DNA from: Variovorax sp. PMC12
GTDB taxonomy: Bacteria > Pseudomonadota > Gammaproteobacteria > Burkholderiales > Burkholderiaceae_C
Direction of reading: 5' to 3'
DNA length: 64,000 nt
NCBI RefSeq assembly: GCF_003019815.1
Contig: NZ_CP027773.1
Coordinates: 1,065,001 to 1,129,000, forward strand
How positions within the stretch are numbered: position 1 is the stretch's first letter; the number at the start of each line of letters is the position of its first letter. Under the pieces are notes generated by a model. It saw only the letters and a list, made by a program, of their open reading frames with translations. It was not told where the DNA came from and did no database searches. Made by a program: the position numbers and the translations under genes. Of the stretch, positions 35,243 to 44,906 are shown in pieces.

Positions 35243-37306
35243 ATGATCAGAGGAACGACCGCAAGCAGCGGGCTTGCGGCTTTGGGGGCCGCCACTGTCT
35301 TTTTGCTTTCCGGCTGCGGCGGGGGCGGCGCAGGCAGTGGGAGCGCATTCATTCCGCCGGTCTCCGGCAGCACGCCGGCTCCCTCGGCCAACCAGGGCAA
35401 GAGCGGCCCGAAGGCGCTGGTGGTGGAGATCGACGGCCTTACCCATGCGGCGCTGCGCGATGCAGTCGCACAGGGCAAGGCGCCCGCGCTGCAGTCGCTT
35501 CGCATCGCTCCCGCATGGACCGGCGGCATGGTGGGCACGCTCAGCGAGCAACCCACCTTTGACAGCCAGGGGTGGGCCACGCTGCTGACGGGCACCTGGG
35601 CCAATCGCCACGGCGTGCGCGGCAACGGCGGCGCCCAGCGCATCGACGCCAAGCTCGCGCCTTCGATCTTCGCCGTCGCCAAGCAGAACGCCTCGGCTGG
35701 CTACAAGACCGGCGCGGTCACCGCGAATGCGCTCTACCCTGCTCTGCTGGGCAACGAGCCCGGGGCAATCGACGCCGCCGTCGACTGCGCGGGCGCCGAT
35801 GCCTGCGTGACGGAGCGCACCTCTCAACTCATCGACGCCGGCTACGACCTGCTGGTGGCGCAATACGGCGCGCCGGCCGCCGTGGTTGCAAACAGCGGCC
35901 TGAAGGGCGTGGACTATCAACGCGCCATCTCCGACACCTCCGCCGCCGTCGGCAAGCTGCTCGCGCGCATCTCTCAACGCACCGCGAACGACTCCAAGGA
36001 AGACTGGCTGGTGATCCTCACCACGGGCCACGGGCTCGATGCATTCGGCACCAGCGCCGGTCTGCAGGGCATTGCCGACAAGACCGTGTTCATTGCCAGC
36101 AACAAGACCCTTCCGGCGTTGCCCGCGGTCGACACGGCCGCGCCCACCGACGGCACATTGCTGCGCCTGGCCGCCGCCACCGACATCGCACCGACCGTGC
36201 TGCGCCACCTGGGCGTCACGCCGGCACCGGCGAACTACGCGTGGAGCGGCATCGCGCTGCAAGGCGCCACGAGCATCCGCGAGCTTTCCGCCGGCATCGG
36301 TGCCGACAGGGACAGCGTCGAGCTCTCGTGGAAGCTGGCCGGCACCACCAATGTGCCGGTGCAGATCCTGCGCGACGGCAAGCCGGTCGCCACCCTGCCC
36401 GCAGCCAGCACGACGTTCACCGACACCCTCCAGGGCGTGAAGGACAGCAACTTCAGCTATCTCTATACGGTGGTCGCGGGCGACACCTCGCTTGCCATCA
36501 CCGCCGTCAAGCCTGTGCCGCTGCCGCCGTCGCTGCTCAACGGCCTGGTCAATTACTACCCGCTCGACGCGCTGCCCGCACTGGACGTCAAGACCGGCGC
36601 ATCGACGCTCGCGCCCTGGGCCGTGGACGCCGCCGCGGGTTCGCTGGTGGACGACGATGGCTTCAAGCCCAGCTTCAAGGCCAAGGCACTGCGCGTGGAC
36701 AACCGCATCGTGAATGCGGCCGGCATGTCGGGCTATCGACTGATGCAGACCAACGACGTGACGACGGATCCCGCGGTCACCGCTTTCACCATCGGCTTCT
36801 GGATGCGCACCGACGCCACCTGCAGCCAGGGGGTGGGCTACGGCGCATCGGTCATCGCCAACAAGAACTACGACAGCGGCAGCAACGAGGGCATCGCCAT
36901 CGGCATGTTCGGCAACTGCGAGCTGCGGTTCAACACAGGCCTGGGCGGTTCGCGCGGAGAAATCAGCGGCGCCCATTTCCTGAGCGCCGGCCAATGGGCC
37001 TACGTGGCGATGGTCATCGACAAGTCGGGACTCGCGATGAAGGGCTACGCCATCGATCCCGCGAAGGGCGTGCAGACCGGCGGCGTGGCCCTGTCGGCCG
37101 CGCTGGTCGCCAAGCTCGGCGGCCTCAAGAACGGCATTGGCCTGAACGAGGACGGCACCGGCCTCTATTACAAGCGCGCAGGCACCAGCGCACCGCGCGG
37201 CGCCATGGACTTCAACGACTTCGCGATCTGGAACCGCGCGCTCACCGCGGACGAGATCAAGAGCATCTACCAGGCCGCCCGTCCCCTGTCGACGCTGGCG
37301 CCCTGA
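35243..37306 (+). CDS. Alkaline-phosphatase-superfamily lipoprotein with LamG-like C-terminus
   Basis: 687 residues from the ATG at 35243, with GAGGGA upstream. The signal ends in LLSGC, predicting a lipoprotein with a Gly/Ser linker. Residues 55-350 match type I phosphodiesterase/nucleotide pyrophosphatases: ALVVEIDGL, a nucleophile-like region FDSQGWATLLTGTWANRHGVRG, and the late ILTTGHG, where the usual Asp-His-Gly has Gly in the Asp position. Residues 430-680 form a concanavalin/LamG-like domain (TIGFWMRTDATC and FNDFAIWNRALTADEI). It may cleave phosphodiesters or bind a surface ligand. It leads a group with a mini-lipoprotein and phospholipase C. Confidence 0.78.
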   Translation: MIRGTTASSGLAALGAATVFLLSGCGGGGAGSGSAFIPPVSGSTPAPSANQGKSGPKALVVEIDGLTHAALRDAVAQGKAPALQSLRIAPAWTGGMVGTLSEQPTFDSQGWATLLTGTWANRHGVRGNGGAQRIDAKLAPSIFAVAKQNASAGYKTGAVTANALYPALLGNEPGAIDAAVDCAGADACVTERTSQLIDAGYDLLVAQYGAPAAVVANSGLKGVDYQRAISDTSAAVGKLLARISQRTANDSKEDWLVILTTGHGLDAFGTSAGLQGIADKTVFIASNKTLPALPAVDTAAPTDGTLLRLAAATDIAPTVLRHLGVTPAPANYAWSGIALQGATSIRELSAGIGADRDSVELSWKLAGTTNVPVQILRDGKPVATLPAASTTFTDTLQGVKDSNFSYLYTVVAGDTSLAITAVKPVPLPPSLLNGLVNYYPLDALPALDVKTGASTLAPWAVDAAAGSLVDDDGFKPSFKAKALRVDNRIVNAAGMSGYRLMQTNDVTTDPAVTAFTIGFWMRTDATCSQGVGYGASVIANKNYDSGSNEGIAIGMFGNCELRFNTGLGGSRGEISGAHFLSAGQWAYVAMVIDKSGLAMKGYAIDPAKGVQTGGVALSAALVAKLGGLKNGIGLNEDGTGLYYKRAGTSAPRGAMDFNDFAIWNRALTADEIKSIYQAARPLSTLAP

Positions 37307-37353
37307 CCCATCCCGCCTCACTCACTCCACACACGACACAAGAGAGCATTCCC

Positions 37354-37536
37354 ATGCAACTTCTTTCACTGGCCCCACGGCTGATCCCGGCGCTGGCCCT
37401 GGCCTGCGTGCTTTCCGCCTGCGGTGGCGGCAACAACGGAGGCGGCGGTAGTGGCGTGCCCATCGCCGTGACGCCCACGCCGCCGGCTGCGCAGCCTGAC
37501 ACCAGCGTCAAGCCCGAGATGCGCTGCGCGCCCTGA
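37354..37536 (+). CDS. Very small Gly/Pro-rich lipoprotein
   Basis: 60 residues from the ATG at 37354, with AGAGAG upstream. The signal ends in LSAC and is followed by GGGNNGGGGSG and a proline-rich tail ending in MRCAP. The lipobox and the position, 47 bases after the phosphodiesterase-like gene and 25 before phospholipase C, support a real gene. Function is unknown; it could be a partner or a chaperone anchor for the secreted phospholipase. Confidence 0.6.
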   Translation: MQLLSLAPRLIPALALACVLSACGGGNNGGGGSGVPIAVTPTPPAAQPDTSVKPEMRCAP

Positions 37537-37561
37537 ACGCAACCAAACCACAGAACAACAC

Positions 37562-39838
37562 ATGACGAATTCACGCCGCAACTTCCTCAAGGGCACCGCC
37601 TCGTCGGGCCTCGCCGCCGTCGCGCTGACCGCCTTTCCGCCCAGCATTCGCCGAGCGCTGGCCATTCCGGCCAACAACAAGACCGGCACGATCATGGACG
37701 TCGAGCACGTCGTGATCCTGATGCAGGAGAACCGCTCGTTCGACCACTACTTCGGCACGCTGATGGGCGTGCGCGGTTTCGGCGACCGCTTCACCATTCC
37801 GCTGCCCAAGGGCATGAATGTCTGGCAGCAGAGCGATGCCAACGGCAAGCCCGTGCTGCCTTACCACCTCGACCAGAGCAAGGGCAACGCGCAGCGCGTG
37901 AGCGGCACGCCGCACAGCTGGGGCGATGCGCAGAACGCCTGGGACGGCGGACGCATGTACCAGTGGCCGCGCTACAAGAACACCGCGTCGATGGGCTACT
38001 TCATGGAAGCCGAGCTCCCTTTCCAGTACGCGCTGGCCAGCGCCTTCACGATCTGCGACGCCTATCACTGCGGCATGCACACGGGCACCAACTCGAACCG
38101 TCTTTTCCACTGGACCGGCACCAACGGCCCCTCCGGCCAGGTCGGCACCGGCCTTGCGGGCACGGCCTCGATCGACAACACCTGGGAGAACCTCAGGGAG
38201 CCGTGGGACCCGACGAGCAATCCCAATGTCGATTCCACCAAGTTCGGCTGCAACTGGAAGACCTATCCCGAGCGCCTGGAAGAAGCCAAGGTCAGCTGGA
38301 TCGTCTACCAGAACCTGCCCGACAACTACACCGACAACCCGCTGCACGGCTTCCAGCAGTACCGCGTGGCCAACAAGCTCTCCGGCAAGAACGACATGCG
38401 CTATGACGGCGACGCCAGTCCGCCCGCCGGCCAGACCGTGCCTGCCTACGACCCCGCCAGCGACGACGCGGGCAACCCGCTCTACAAGGGTGTAGCCAAC
38501 ACCATGCCGGACGGCGGCTTCCTCGGCACCTTCAAGCAGGACGTGGCCAACGGCAAGCTCCGGCAGGTGTCGTGGATCGTCGCGCCTGCCACTTACTCCG
38601 AACACCCCGGCCCTTCGAGCCCTGTGCAGGGCGCCTGGTACATCCAGGAGGTGCTGGACGCGCTCACCGCATACCCCGACGTCTGGAGCAAGACGGTGTT
38701 CATCGTCAACTTCGACGAGAACGACGGCTACTTCGACCACATGCCCTCGCCGTCGGCACCTTCGCTGATCGACCCCACCAACCCCAAGGGCGCCGTCGCC
38801 GGCAAGACCACGCTGTCCGATGCCGACGTGGCCTTCGAGCGCCATACGTACCCGCTGGTCGGCAGCACCACCGTGCCTTCGGACGGTCGCGTCTACGGTC
38901 CCGGACCGCGCGTGCCGATGTATGTCATCTCGCCGTGGAGCCGCGGCGGCTGGGTCAATTCGCAGGTGTTCGACCACACCTCGGTGCTGCGCTTCCTCGA
39001 GGCGCGCTTCGGGGTCAAGGAGATGAACATTTCGCCGTATCGCCGCGCGATCGCCGGCGATCTGACCAGCGCCTTCAACTTCGTCTCGCCCAACAACGAT
39101 GCGTTGCCGGTACTGGCCGGACGCAAGACCAAGGACCAGGCCAACCAGCTGCGTGCCGACCAGCAGGCCCTGCCGCAGATCGCGGTACCGCTCGATCCGC
39201 AACTGCCCCGCCAGGCGACGGGCACGCGCCCTTCGCGCGCCCTGCCCTACGAGCTTCACACCAGCGCGCGCAGCGACGTCGTCAACGGCAAGCTGCAGCT
39301 GCTGTTCGCCAATACCGGCAAGGCGGCCGCCGTGTTCCATGTGTACGACAAGCTCAACCTCGGGTTGCTGCCGCGCCGCTACATGGTCGAAGCCGGCAAG
39401 ACCCTCGACGACACCTGGAACCCGGTGGCCGACAACAGCGGCTTCTACGACCTCTGGGTGCTCGGCCCCAACGGCTACCACCGCCACTTCAAGGGCAACC
39501 TCAACACGCTGCGCGCGCGCGACGTGGCGGTGCCCGAGGTTCGCGTGTGCTACGACATCGCCAACGGCAACGTCTACCTGAAGATGCTCAACGGCGGCAA
39601 GAACGCCTGCAAGTTCACCATCCGTGCCAAGGCCTACCGCGACGACGGCCCGTGGACCGCCACGGTGAATGGCGGCACCGTCGCCGAGCAGCACTGGGAC
39701 CTGTCGGGCAGCGGCTGCTGGTACGACTTTGCGGTCACGTGCGACGCCGATGCCAGCTACTACCGCCGCTTCGCGGGCCGCGTGGAAACCGGCAAGCACT
39801 CGGTGAGCGATCCTGCGATGGGCATGGCCGACCTCTGA
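37562..39838 (+). CDS. Tat-exported phosphocholine-specific phospholipase C (PlcN-like)
   Basis: 758 residues. A twin-arginine signal (SRRNFLKG) precedes the mature start near IPANNKTGTIMDVEHVV. The catalytic segment MQENRSFDHYFGTLMGVRGF is the phosphoesterase-family signature. GYFMEAELPFQYALASAFTICDAYHCG and FIVNFDENDGYFDHMPSP follow in the same order as in Pseudomonas phospholipases. The C-terminus has two beta-domains of the DUF756 type (about 560-650 and 660-745). It hydrolyses phosphatidylcholine or sphingomyelin outside the cytoplasm. It probably shares an operon with the two lipoprotein genes upstream. Confidence 0.93.
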   Translation: MTNSRRNFLKGTASSGLAAVALTAFPPSIRRALAIPANNKTGTIMDVEHVVILMQENRSFDHYFGTLMGVRGFGDRFTIPLPKGMNVWQQSDANGKPVLPYHLDQSKGNAQRVSGTPHSWGDAQNAWDGGRMYQWPRYKNTASMGYFMEAELPFQYALASAFTICDAYHCGMHTGTNSNRLFHWTGTNGPSGQVGTGLAGTASIDNTWENLREPWDPTSNPNVDSTKFGCNWKTYPERLEEAKVSWIVYQNLPDNYTDNPLHGFQQYRVANKLSGKNDMRYDGDASPPAGQTVPAYDPASDDAGNPLYKGVANTMPDGGFLGTFKQDVANGKLRQVSWIVAPATYSEHPGPSSPVQGAWYIQEVLDALTAYPDVWSKTVFIVNFDENDGYFDHMPSPSAPSLIDPTNPKGAVAGKTTLSDADVAFERHTYPLVGSTTVPSDGRVYGPGPRVPMYVISPWSRGGWVNSQVFDHTSVLRFLEARFGVKEMNISPYRRAIAGDLTSAFNFVSPNNDALPVLAGRKTKDQANQLRADQQALPQIAVPLDPQLPRQATGTRPSRALPYELHTSARSDVVNGKLQLLFANTGKAAAVFHVYDKLNLGLLPRRYMVEAGKTLDDTWNPVADNSGFYDLWVLGPNGYHRHFKGNLNTLRARDVAVPEVRVCYDIANGNVYLKMLNGGKNACKFTIRAKAYRDDGPWTATVNGGTVAEQHWDLSGSGCWYDFAVTCDADASYYRRFAGRVETGKHSVSDPAMGMADL

Positions 39839-39941
39839 TGCCGACGGCGGCTTCGCCCCGCGGGGCCGCTTGTCTTCCCGTCGGCAACGCACCGGTGGTA
39901 GGCACAATGGCGCCGCTCCTTCTTTTCACCACAGCGTTTCA

Positions 39942-40718
39942 ATGCTTCAAGAAGAACGATTCCTGCGCATCCGCAGCCTGCTGGCCACTTTCTCCCGACT
40001 CAGCGTCGACCGCATCGTGCAGGACCTTGCGGTGTCTCGCGAGACCGTGCGCCGTGACCTGCTCGAGCTGGAGGGACTGGGCGAACTGCGGCGCGTGCAC
40101 GGTGGCGCCATAGCCACCGGCGTGGAGCCCGAGCCGCCCCTGGCCGTGCGGCTGGTGGCGCGGCAGCGCGAGAAGCGCGCCATCGCCAAGGCTGCGGTCA
40201 CGCTGCTGGCACCGGGGCAGACGGTGTTCCTCGACGCGGGCAGCACCATGTCGATCCTGGCGGAAGAAATTGCCGCGCTGAGCGGCATGACGGTCATCAC
40301 CAACTCGCTGAGCATCGCGCTCAAGCTCGAAGGTTCCAGCGAGGGCCGGCTGACCGGCAACAAGACCATCCTGCTGGGCGGAGAGATCGACGTGAAGACG
40401 CAGGCCACCTGCGGCGACATCACGGTGGAGGCCATCCGCCGCTACCGCGCCGACGTGGCGATGCTGTCGCCCGTGGCACTGCACGCCAGGCACGGCGCCA
40501 TGAGCTTCGAGCACCACGAGGCGGCGGTGGCCCGCGCCATGGCCGAACAGGCCCAGCAACTGGTGCTGCTGGCCGACCACGCCAAGATCGGCCAGGCCAG
40601 CCGCGTGACCTATGCAAGCACGGAAGACATCGACGCGATCGTCACCGACGCCAAGGCGCGCACGCTGCCCGCCCTGGTGCCGTTGCGCAAAGCCTGCGAG
40701 CGGCTGCTGATCGCCTGA
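39942..40718 (+). CDS. DeoR/GlpR-family transcriptional regulator
   Basis: 258 residues from the ATG at 39942. The N-terminal winged helix is MLQEERFLRIRSLLATFSR with recognition helix VSRETVRRDLLELEGLGELRRVHGG. The C-terminal sugar-phosphate sensing domain has KRAIAKAAV, FLDAGSTMSILAEEI, ITNSLSIAL, LLGGEID and LLADHAKIG. Members repress sugar or glycerol-phosphate genes. It lies 103 bases after phospholipase C, so it may respond to glycerol-type products of that enzyme, which is only inferred. It converges on the ATPase gene. Confidence 0.9.
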   Translation: MLQEERFLRIRSLLATFSRLSVDRIVQDLAVSRETVRRDLLELEGLGELRRVHGGAIATGVEPEPPLAVRLVARQREKRAIAKAAVTLLAPGQTVFLDAGSTMSILAEEIAALSGMTVITNSLSIALKLEGSSEGRLTGNKTILLGGEIDVKTQATCGDITVEAIRRYRADVAMLSPVALHARHGAMSFEHHEAAVARAMAEQAQQLVLLADHAKIGQASRVTYASTEDIDAIVTDAKARTLPALVPLRKACERLLIA

Positions 40719-40736
40719 GCGCGAAAAAGCGGCGCT

Positions 40737-43373
40737 CTACGGAATGCTCCGCGCCACCACGCCAAGGTCGCGCCAGGCCTCCGGGTGGCAGCTGAACACC
40801 AGTATCTGGTGGCGCGTCGCCGCGTCGTACAGCACGCGCTTCATCTGCTTCAGGCGCTCTTCGTCGGTGTTGACCAGCGCGTCGTCGAGGATCAGCAGGG
40901 TCGGCTTGCGCGCTTCCTTCAGCAGGTCGGCATAGGCCAGCCGGGCGACCACGCCCATCTGCTCGCGCGCGCCGACGCTCAGCTCTTCGAACTCGCCGCT
41001 CTGTGCGCCGCGCAGGCCCTGGCGGGTGATGCGGCCCGGCGACAGGTCTTCGCCGACTTCCACCTGCGCCCCCGGAAACAGGATCTGCAGGTAGTGATCG
41101 AGGTGCTTCTGCAGCGGCGCCCGAAGACGGCGCGCCAGGGCCGATCGCTTTTCGCGCAGCAGCCTGAGCAGATGGTCGAGCGCCTTCGAGCGGCGCTCGA
41201 ATTCCGCGCACCGGCGCGTGGCGTGGTCGAGTTCGCGCTGCTTCTCGGACGCGGCTTCTTCCAGGCCCGCCGCGCCCTTCACCTGAAGCTCCACCTCGAG
41301 GCGGGTGATGTCGTTCGCACGCTGGCTGTGCGCAGCCTCGGCCTGCTTCACGCTGCGTTCGAGCCGCTCCACGTCCTGCGACAGCACGGGCAGGTTGACG
41401 GTCTGCAGTTGCTGCGCAAGTTCGCCGACCTTGTCCTGGATGGCCGAATGCTGCGCCAGCGCGTCGGTCAGCGCCGCGCCGGCATCGGCCTTGCGGCCGG
41501 CGCGCTGCGGATCGCTCAAGGTGGCCTTCACGGCGGCAAGCTCGGCCTCGGCGGCGTTTACCTGCTCACGCGCGTTGCCGGCCGCGACCTTGGCGTCGTT
41601 CAGCGCGGCGGAGGCATCCGACAGCGCGGCGCGGGCGGCGCCCTCCTCCGACTCTGCCTGCGCAATCGGGGTTGCCGGCGCATCGGTCGATGCCGGCATC
41701 GCCTGCAGCACCTGCCGGGCTTCCACGAGCCGTGCTTCGCGCAATGCGATGTCGGCGGCCAATGCGCTCAGGCCCTTGGGCGCCAACGCAGCCAATACAG
41801 CCACCGCCGCCGCGGCTTCGCTCTTGCGCGATGCCTGCAGGCGTTCACGCTCTTCGACGGCCGCCACGCTTTCGGCGCGCAAGGCCTGCAGCCGCTCGGC
41901 CAGTTCGTCACGCGCGCGATCGCGCTCGATGGCCAGTCCTTCCAGGTCGGCGCCGCCCGGCAGCACCGTGATGCGGCCGACACCCGCGATGTCGATGCCG
42001 GTGCGCGCGATGACGGTCTGGCGCGTCGACCCTGACACCGCCGCGCCCGCCACGCGCACATCGGCGCCGGGCAACAGGTCGAATTCCAGTGCCGTGGCCA
42101 CCGCATCCAGCTTGGCCTGCGCGGTGCGCAGCGTGTCCGCGCAGCGCTGCAGGCGCTTGAGTTCGCCATCCGGCACAGCGAGCGACTGCGCTTCGGCTTG
42201 CAGCCGCGTGACCTTGTCCTGCTCACCCTTCGCCTTCGCGTGGCTTTGCGTGAGGGCCGCGAGTTGTTCTGCCACGCCTTCGACGGCTCTTTCCTGTGCG
42301 GTGCGTGCCGCCGCCTGGCGCGCAAGCCGCAGGGCTTCCCGTGCAGCCGAGTCGGCCTGCGCCGCCGCTGCGTGGCGCGGCTCCCAGGCCTGCAGTTCTT
42401 CCAGGGCCTTGGCGAGGCCTTCCCTCACCGTCTGCAGATTCTTTTCGCGCTGCACGACGGTCGATTCTTCCCGCTCCATTGCCTGCAACTGGGTGCGCAA
42501 GGCGTTGACCTGCACCGTGGCCTGGCGCAGCGCGGCGTCCTGCGCGGCCTTGCGGTCCGCCAGCCCCTTGGCCTCGTCCAGGCGCTGCTGCGCACCGGCG
42601 AGTTGCTCGCGCAACGCGGCCCAGGGGCGCGCTGACTCGTCGCGCTGATGGTCGCGGCGCAGGCTTGAAAGGCGGTCGACGCCCGATTGGTAGGCCTCGA
42701 TGTCGACACGCAGCCGCTTCAGTTCGCTGTCGAGCTCATCCCTGAGCCTGATCGCATCCGCATACGCGCCACGCGGCGTGCCCGCGGCGGGCGTGAGCAG
42801 CTCGTTGCGCTCGCTTTCCACCGCTTTCAGCACCGCATCGCCATTGCTCGACGCCAGCTCGCCCAGCGATTCGCCCAGCGCATTGCGCAGATGGTCGCTC
42901 GCGAAGCCCACCGCGCTCGAGATGTCGTGCGAGGTGCCCTGCCGGATCCACAGCAGCCCCGGAATGCCCATGTGCTCCGGCGTGCTCGCGCCCTTGCCCG
43001 GAAACTTGAACCCCAGCAGCGCCGCCAGATGGTCTTCGGCCACCGCGCCGTCCATCGCCTTGCCGTCGATGCTGAGTTCGCAGCGCTTCTTGCCGAGAAA
43101 GGCCTTGGTCAGGCGGCAGGGCTTGCCGTCGAGCTCGAAATCGAGTTCGACCGTGGGCGTCGCCGAGCTTTCGCCCCACGGCCGCAGATGCTCCACCGCG
43201 CTGGAGCGGTGCCGCTCGAAGAACGCGGCGCGAATCGCTTCGGCCACGGTGGACTTGCCCGACTCGTTGGGCGCCGCGAACAGGTTCAGCCCGTCGGTGA
43301 GGCCATCGATTTCCAGCGGCGCCCGAAACAGCTTGAAGTTCTCGATGCGAAGGCGTTGCAGCTTCATGCTCAT
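40737..43373 (-). CDS. YhaN-like SMC/Rad50-type ATPase without zinc hook
   Basis: 878 residues from the ATG at 43373, overlapping the nuclease gene by ATGA. The N-terminal nucleotide-binding half has APNESGKST (Walker A). A long coiled coil with Ala/Glu-rich heptads runs from about 190 to 720 and has no CxxC hook motif. The C-terminal half carries the signature LSVGAREQMGV, Walker B TLLILDDALVNTD and the His switch VFSCHPEAW. With the SbcD-like partner it forms a Mre11-Rad50-type complex that processes DNA ends. The missing hook places it nearer to Bacillus YhaN than to SbcC. Confidence 0.88.
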   Translation of the reverse strand: MSMKLQRLRIENFKLFRAPLEIDGLTDGLNLFAAPNESGKSTVAEAIRAAFFERHRSSAVEHLRPWGESSATPTVELDFELDGKPCRLTKAFLGKKRCELSIDGKAMDGAVAEDHLAALLGFKFPGKGASTPEHMGIPGLLWIRQGTSHDISSAVGFASDHLRNALGESLGELASSNGDAVLKAVESERNELLTPAAGTPRGAYADAIRLRDELDSELKRLRVDIEAYQSGVDRLSSLRRDHQRDESARPWAALREQLAGAQQRLDEAKGLADRKAAQDAALRQATVQVNALRTQLQAMEREESTVVQREKNLQTVREGLAKALEELQAWEPRHAAAAQADSAAREALRLARQAAARTAQERAVEGVAEQLAALTQSHAKAKGEQDKVTRLQAEAQSLAVPDGELKRLQRCADTLRTAQAKLDAVATALEFDLLPGADVRVAGAAVSGSTRQTVIARTGIDIAGVGRITVLPGGADLEGLAIERDRARDELAERLQALRAESVAAVEERERLQASRKSEAAAAVAVLAALAPKGLSALAADIALREARLVEARQVLQAMPASTDAPATPIAQAESEEGAARAALSDASAALNDAKVAAGNAREQVNAAEAELAAVKATLSDPQRAGRKADAGAALTDALAQHSAIQDKVGELAQQLQTVNLPVLSQDVERLERSVKQAEAAHSQRANDITRLEVELQVKGAAGLEEAASEKQRELDHATRRCAEFERRSKALDHLLRLLREKRSALARRLRAPLQKHLDHYLQILFPGAQVEVGEDLSPGRITRQGLRGAQSGEFEELSVGAREQMGVVARLAYADLLKEARKPTLLILDDALVNTDEERLKQMKRVLYDAATRHQILVFSCHPEAWRDLGVVARSIP

Positions 43374-44497
43374 GCGGCGGCTCCCGCGCGCGGTGCCTGC
43401 GCGTCGAGGATGCGGGCCAGCGTCAGCAGCGCGTCGCGCGCCAGTTCGGCATCGGCGCCGTCCTGCTGTGAGCGCAGGTCTTGCAGGGCCTCGCCAACGA
43501 AACCGTCGGCATGCAGGGCCTGGATGTCTTCCTCGGTCGGTTCGAGGCGCAGCGCCTCGCCGTCCCACACCAGCGCGCGGGCCCGGGCGCGTGCTGCGTC
43601 GAGCGCGGCGCCGAGCCTGTGGTGGCCGCCGAGGTCGCAGCTGCCTTGCGCGCGCAACTGAAGCACATCGTTGGCGCCCACGAGGTTCAGCTTTTCCACC
43701 AGCTCGTCGATGTCGGAAGCCACGGACAGGCGCGGCTCCCATTGCTGCCATGCATATTGGCCGGTGCGCACCGGCTCGACCTCGGGCAACGCGCCGGCGC
43801 CGGCGATGGTCACCAGCAGCGCCTGCCCGGAGTCGTTGGCGCGAAAGCGGTCGGTCTCGGGCGTGCCCGCGTACCAGGTCCGTTCGTCGGTCTGGCGCGT
43901 GCCGTGCCAGTCGCCCAGCGCGAGGTAGTCGAGCCGGGCCTGCGCCGCGCGGTCCGCCGCGATGGGGTTGGCCGAGTCGATGTCTTCCGAAAGAATGCCC
44001 TGCACGCAGCCGTGCGCCAGCCCGATGCGCGGCAGGCCTTCTTCTTCGACCGAGGCCGACGCAAACCAGTCGGTCAGGTCGCCATAGGTATGGCGCTGCG
44101 TGAGCGGTGCGGGCAGCAGCGTGAACTTGCCGGCCACGGTGCGCGGCACCGGCTCCAGGCAGCAGACCACGTTTGATGGCACCGCGCCGAGCCGGGCGGC
44201 GCGGCTCCAGACCGATTCGCCGAGCGCGGAGTCGTGGTTCCCGGGAATCAGCAGCCACGGCCCCGCAAAGCCCTGCATCGCGTTGAACATGCGGCGGATG
44301 GTCTTGTCGGAAACCGTCTGCAGGTCGAACACGTCGCCCGCCACCAGCACCGCATCGACGGCACGTTCGCTGGCAATGGCGGCCAGCCGCTCGACCACCT
44401 TGAAGCGGGCCTCGAACAGCGCCGCGGCGTCGTCGGGCTCGAACTGCGAGAACACGCGGCCGATCTGCCAGTCCGCGGTATGGAGCAAAGAAATCAT
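43370..44497 (-). CDS. SbcD/YhaO-like DNA exonuclease (metallophosphoesterase)
   Basis: 375 residues. Calcineurin-type motifs run in order: HTADWQIG, LVAGDVFD, LIPGNHD, GLAHG and ALGDWHGTRQ. The first motif has Gln where a second His is common, which is also seen in YhaO-type proteins. A C-terminal domain of about 120 residues follows. It partners the coiled-coil ATPase downstream, to which it is coupled by ATGA. The role is trimming of DNA ends during repair. Confidence 0.88.
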   Translation of the reverse strand: MISLLHTADWQIGRVFSQFEPDDAAALFEARFKVVERLAAIASERAVDAVLVAGDVFDLQTVSDKTIRRMFNAMQGFAGPWLLIPGNHDSALGESVWSRAARLGAVPSNVVCCLEPVPRTVAGKFTLLPAPLTQRHTYGDLTDWFASASVEEEGLPRIGLAHGCVQGILSEDIDSANPIAADRAAQARLDYLALGDWHGTRQTDERTWYAGTPETDRFRANDSGQALLVTIAGAGALPEVEPVRTGQYAWQQWEPRLSVASDIDELVEKLNLVGANDVLQLRAQGSCDLGGHHRLGAALDAARARARALVWDGEALRLEPTEEDIQALHADGFVGEALQDLRSQQDGADAELARDALLTLARILDAQAPRAGAAA

Positions 44498-44615
44498 GCG
44501 TGGCCCTCCCTTTGCCTCTCGCGTCTTCCGGTCGTCTCAAAAACATCGAGCATCTTAGATGCCCGCGATACGCGGCGACACGGGGGATGGGGCCTCCTGG
44601 CGAAGGCGCGCGCTT

Positions 44616-44804
44616 TCAGAAGGAGATGGTGGGCCTGTCGAACGGCCCCGCGCATTCATCGGCCAGCGCCACGGAACGCGCGACCTGCTCTGCGATCTGC
44701 TCGCGCAAGGGCTGCCAGCCGAGGCTGAACGGAACCAGCAAAAACCATTCAGCGGGAAGCAGCGCCAGCAACGTGCCGACGAGCAACCAGTACGTGAGAT
44801 CCAT
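44616..44804 (-). CDS. Small single-helix membrane protein (probable)
   Basis: 62 residues starting MDLTYWLLVGTLLALLPAEWFLLVPF, a strong membrane segment, then a charged helix QPLREQIAEQVARSVALADEC. AGGGGG lies about seven bases before the start. It stands alone between the nuclease and LytM genes. No family was recognised; the ribosome site and hydrophobic start argue that it is real. Confidence 0.45.
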   Translation of the reverse strand: MDLTYWLLVGTLLALLPAEWFLLVPFSLGWQPLREQIAEQVARSVALADECAGPFDRPTISF

Positions 44805-44906
44805 GTAGTACCCCCTAAACGAATGAGGGCGCGAGTCTGCGCCCTCCGGGGCACCGGGAACATCCCCAATCCGTGGGATAACTTTCGGTCGAAATGCCCT
44901 GCCCGC

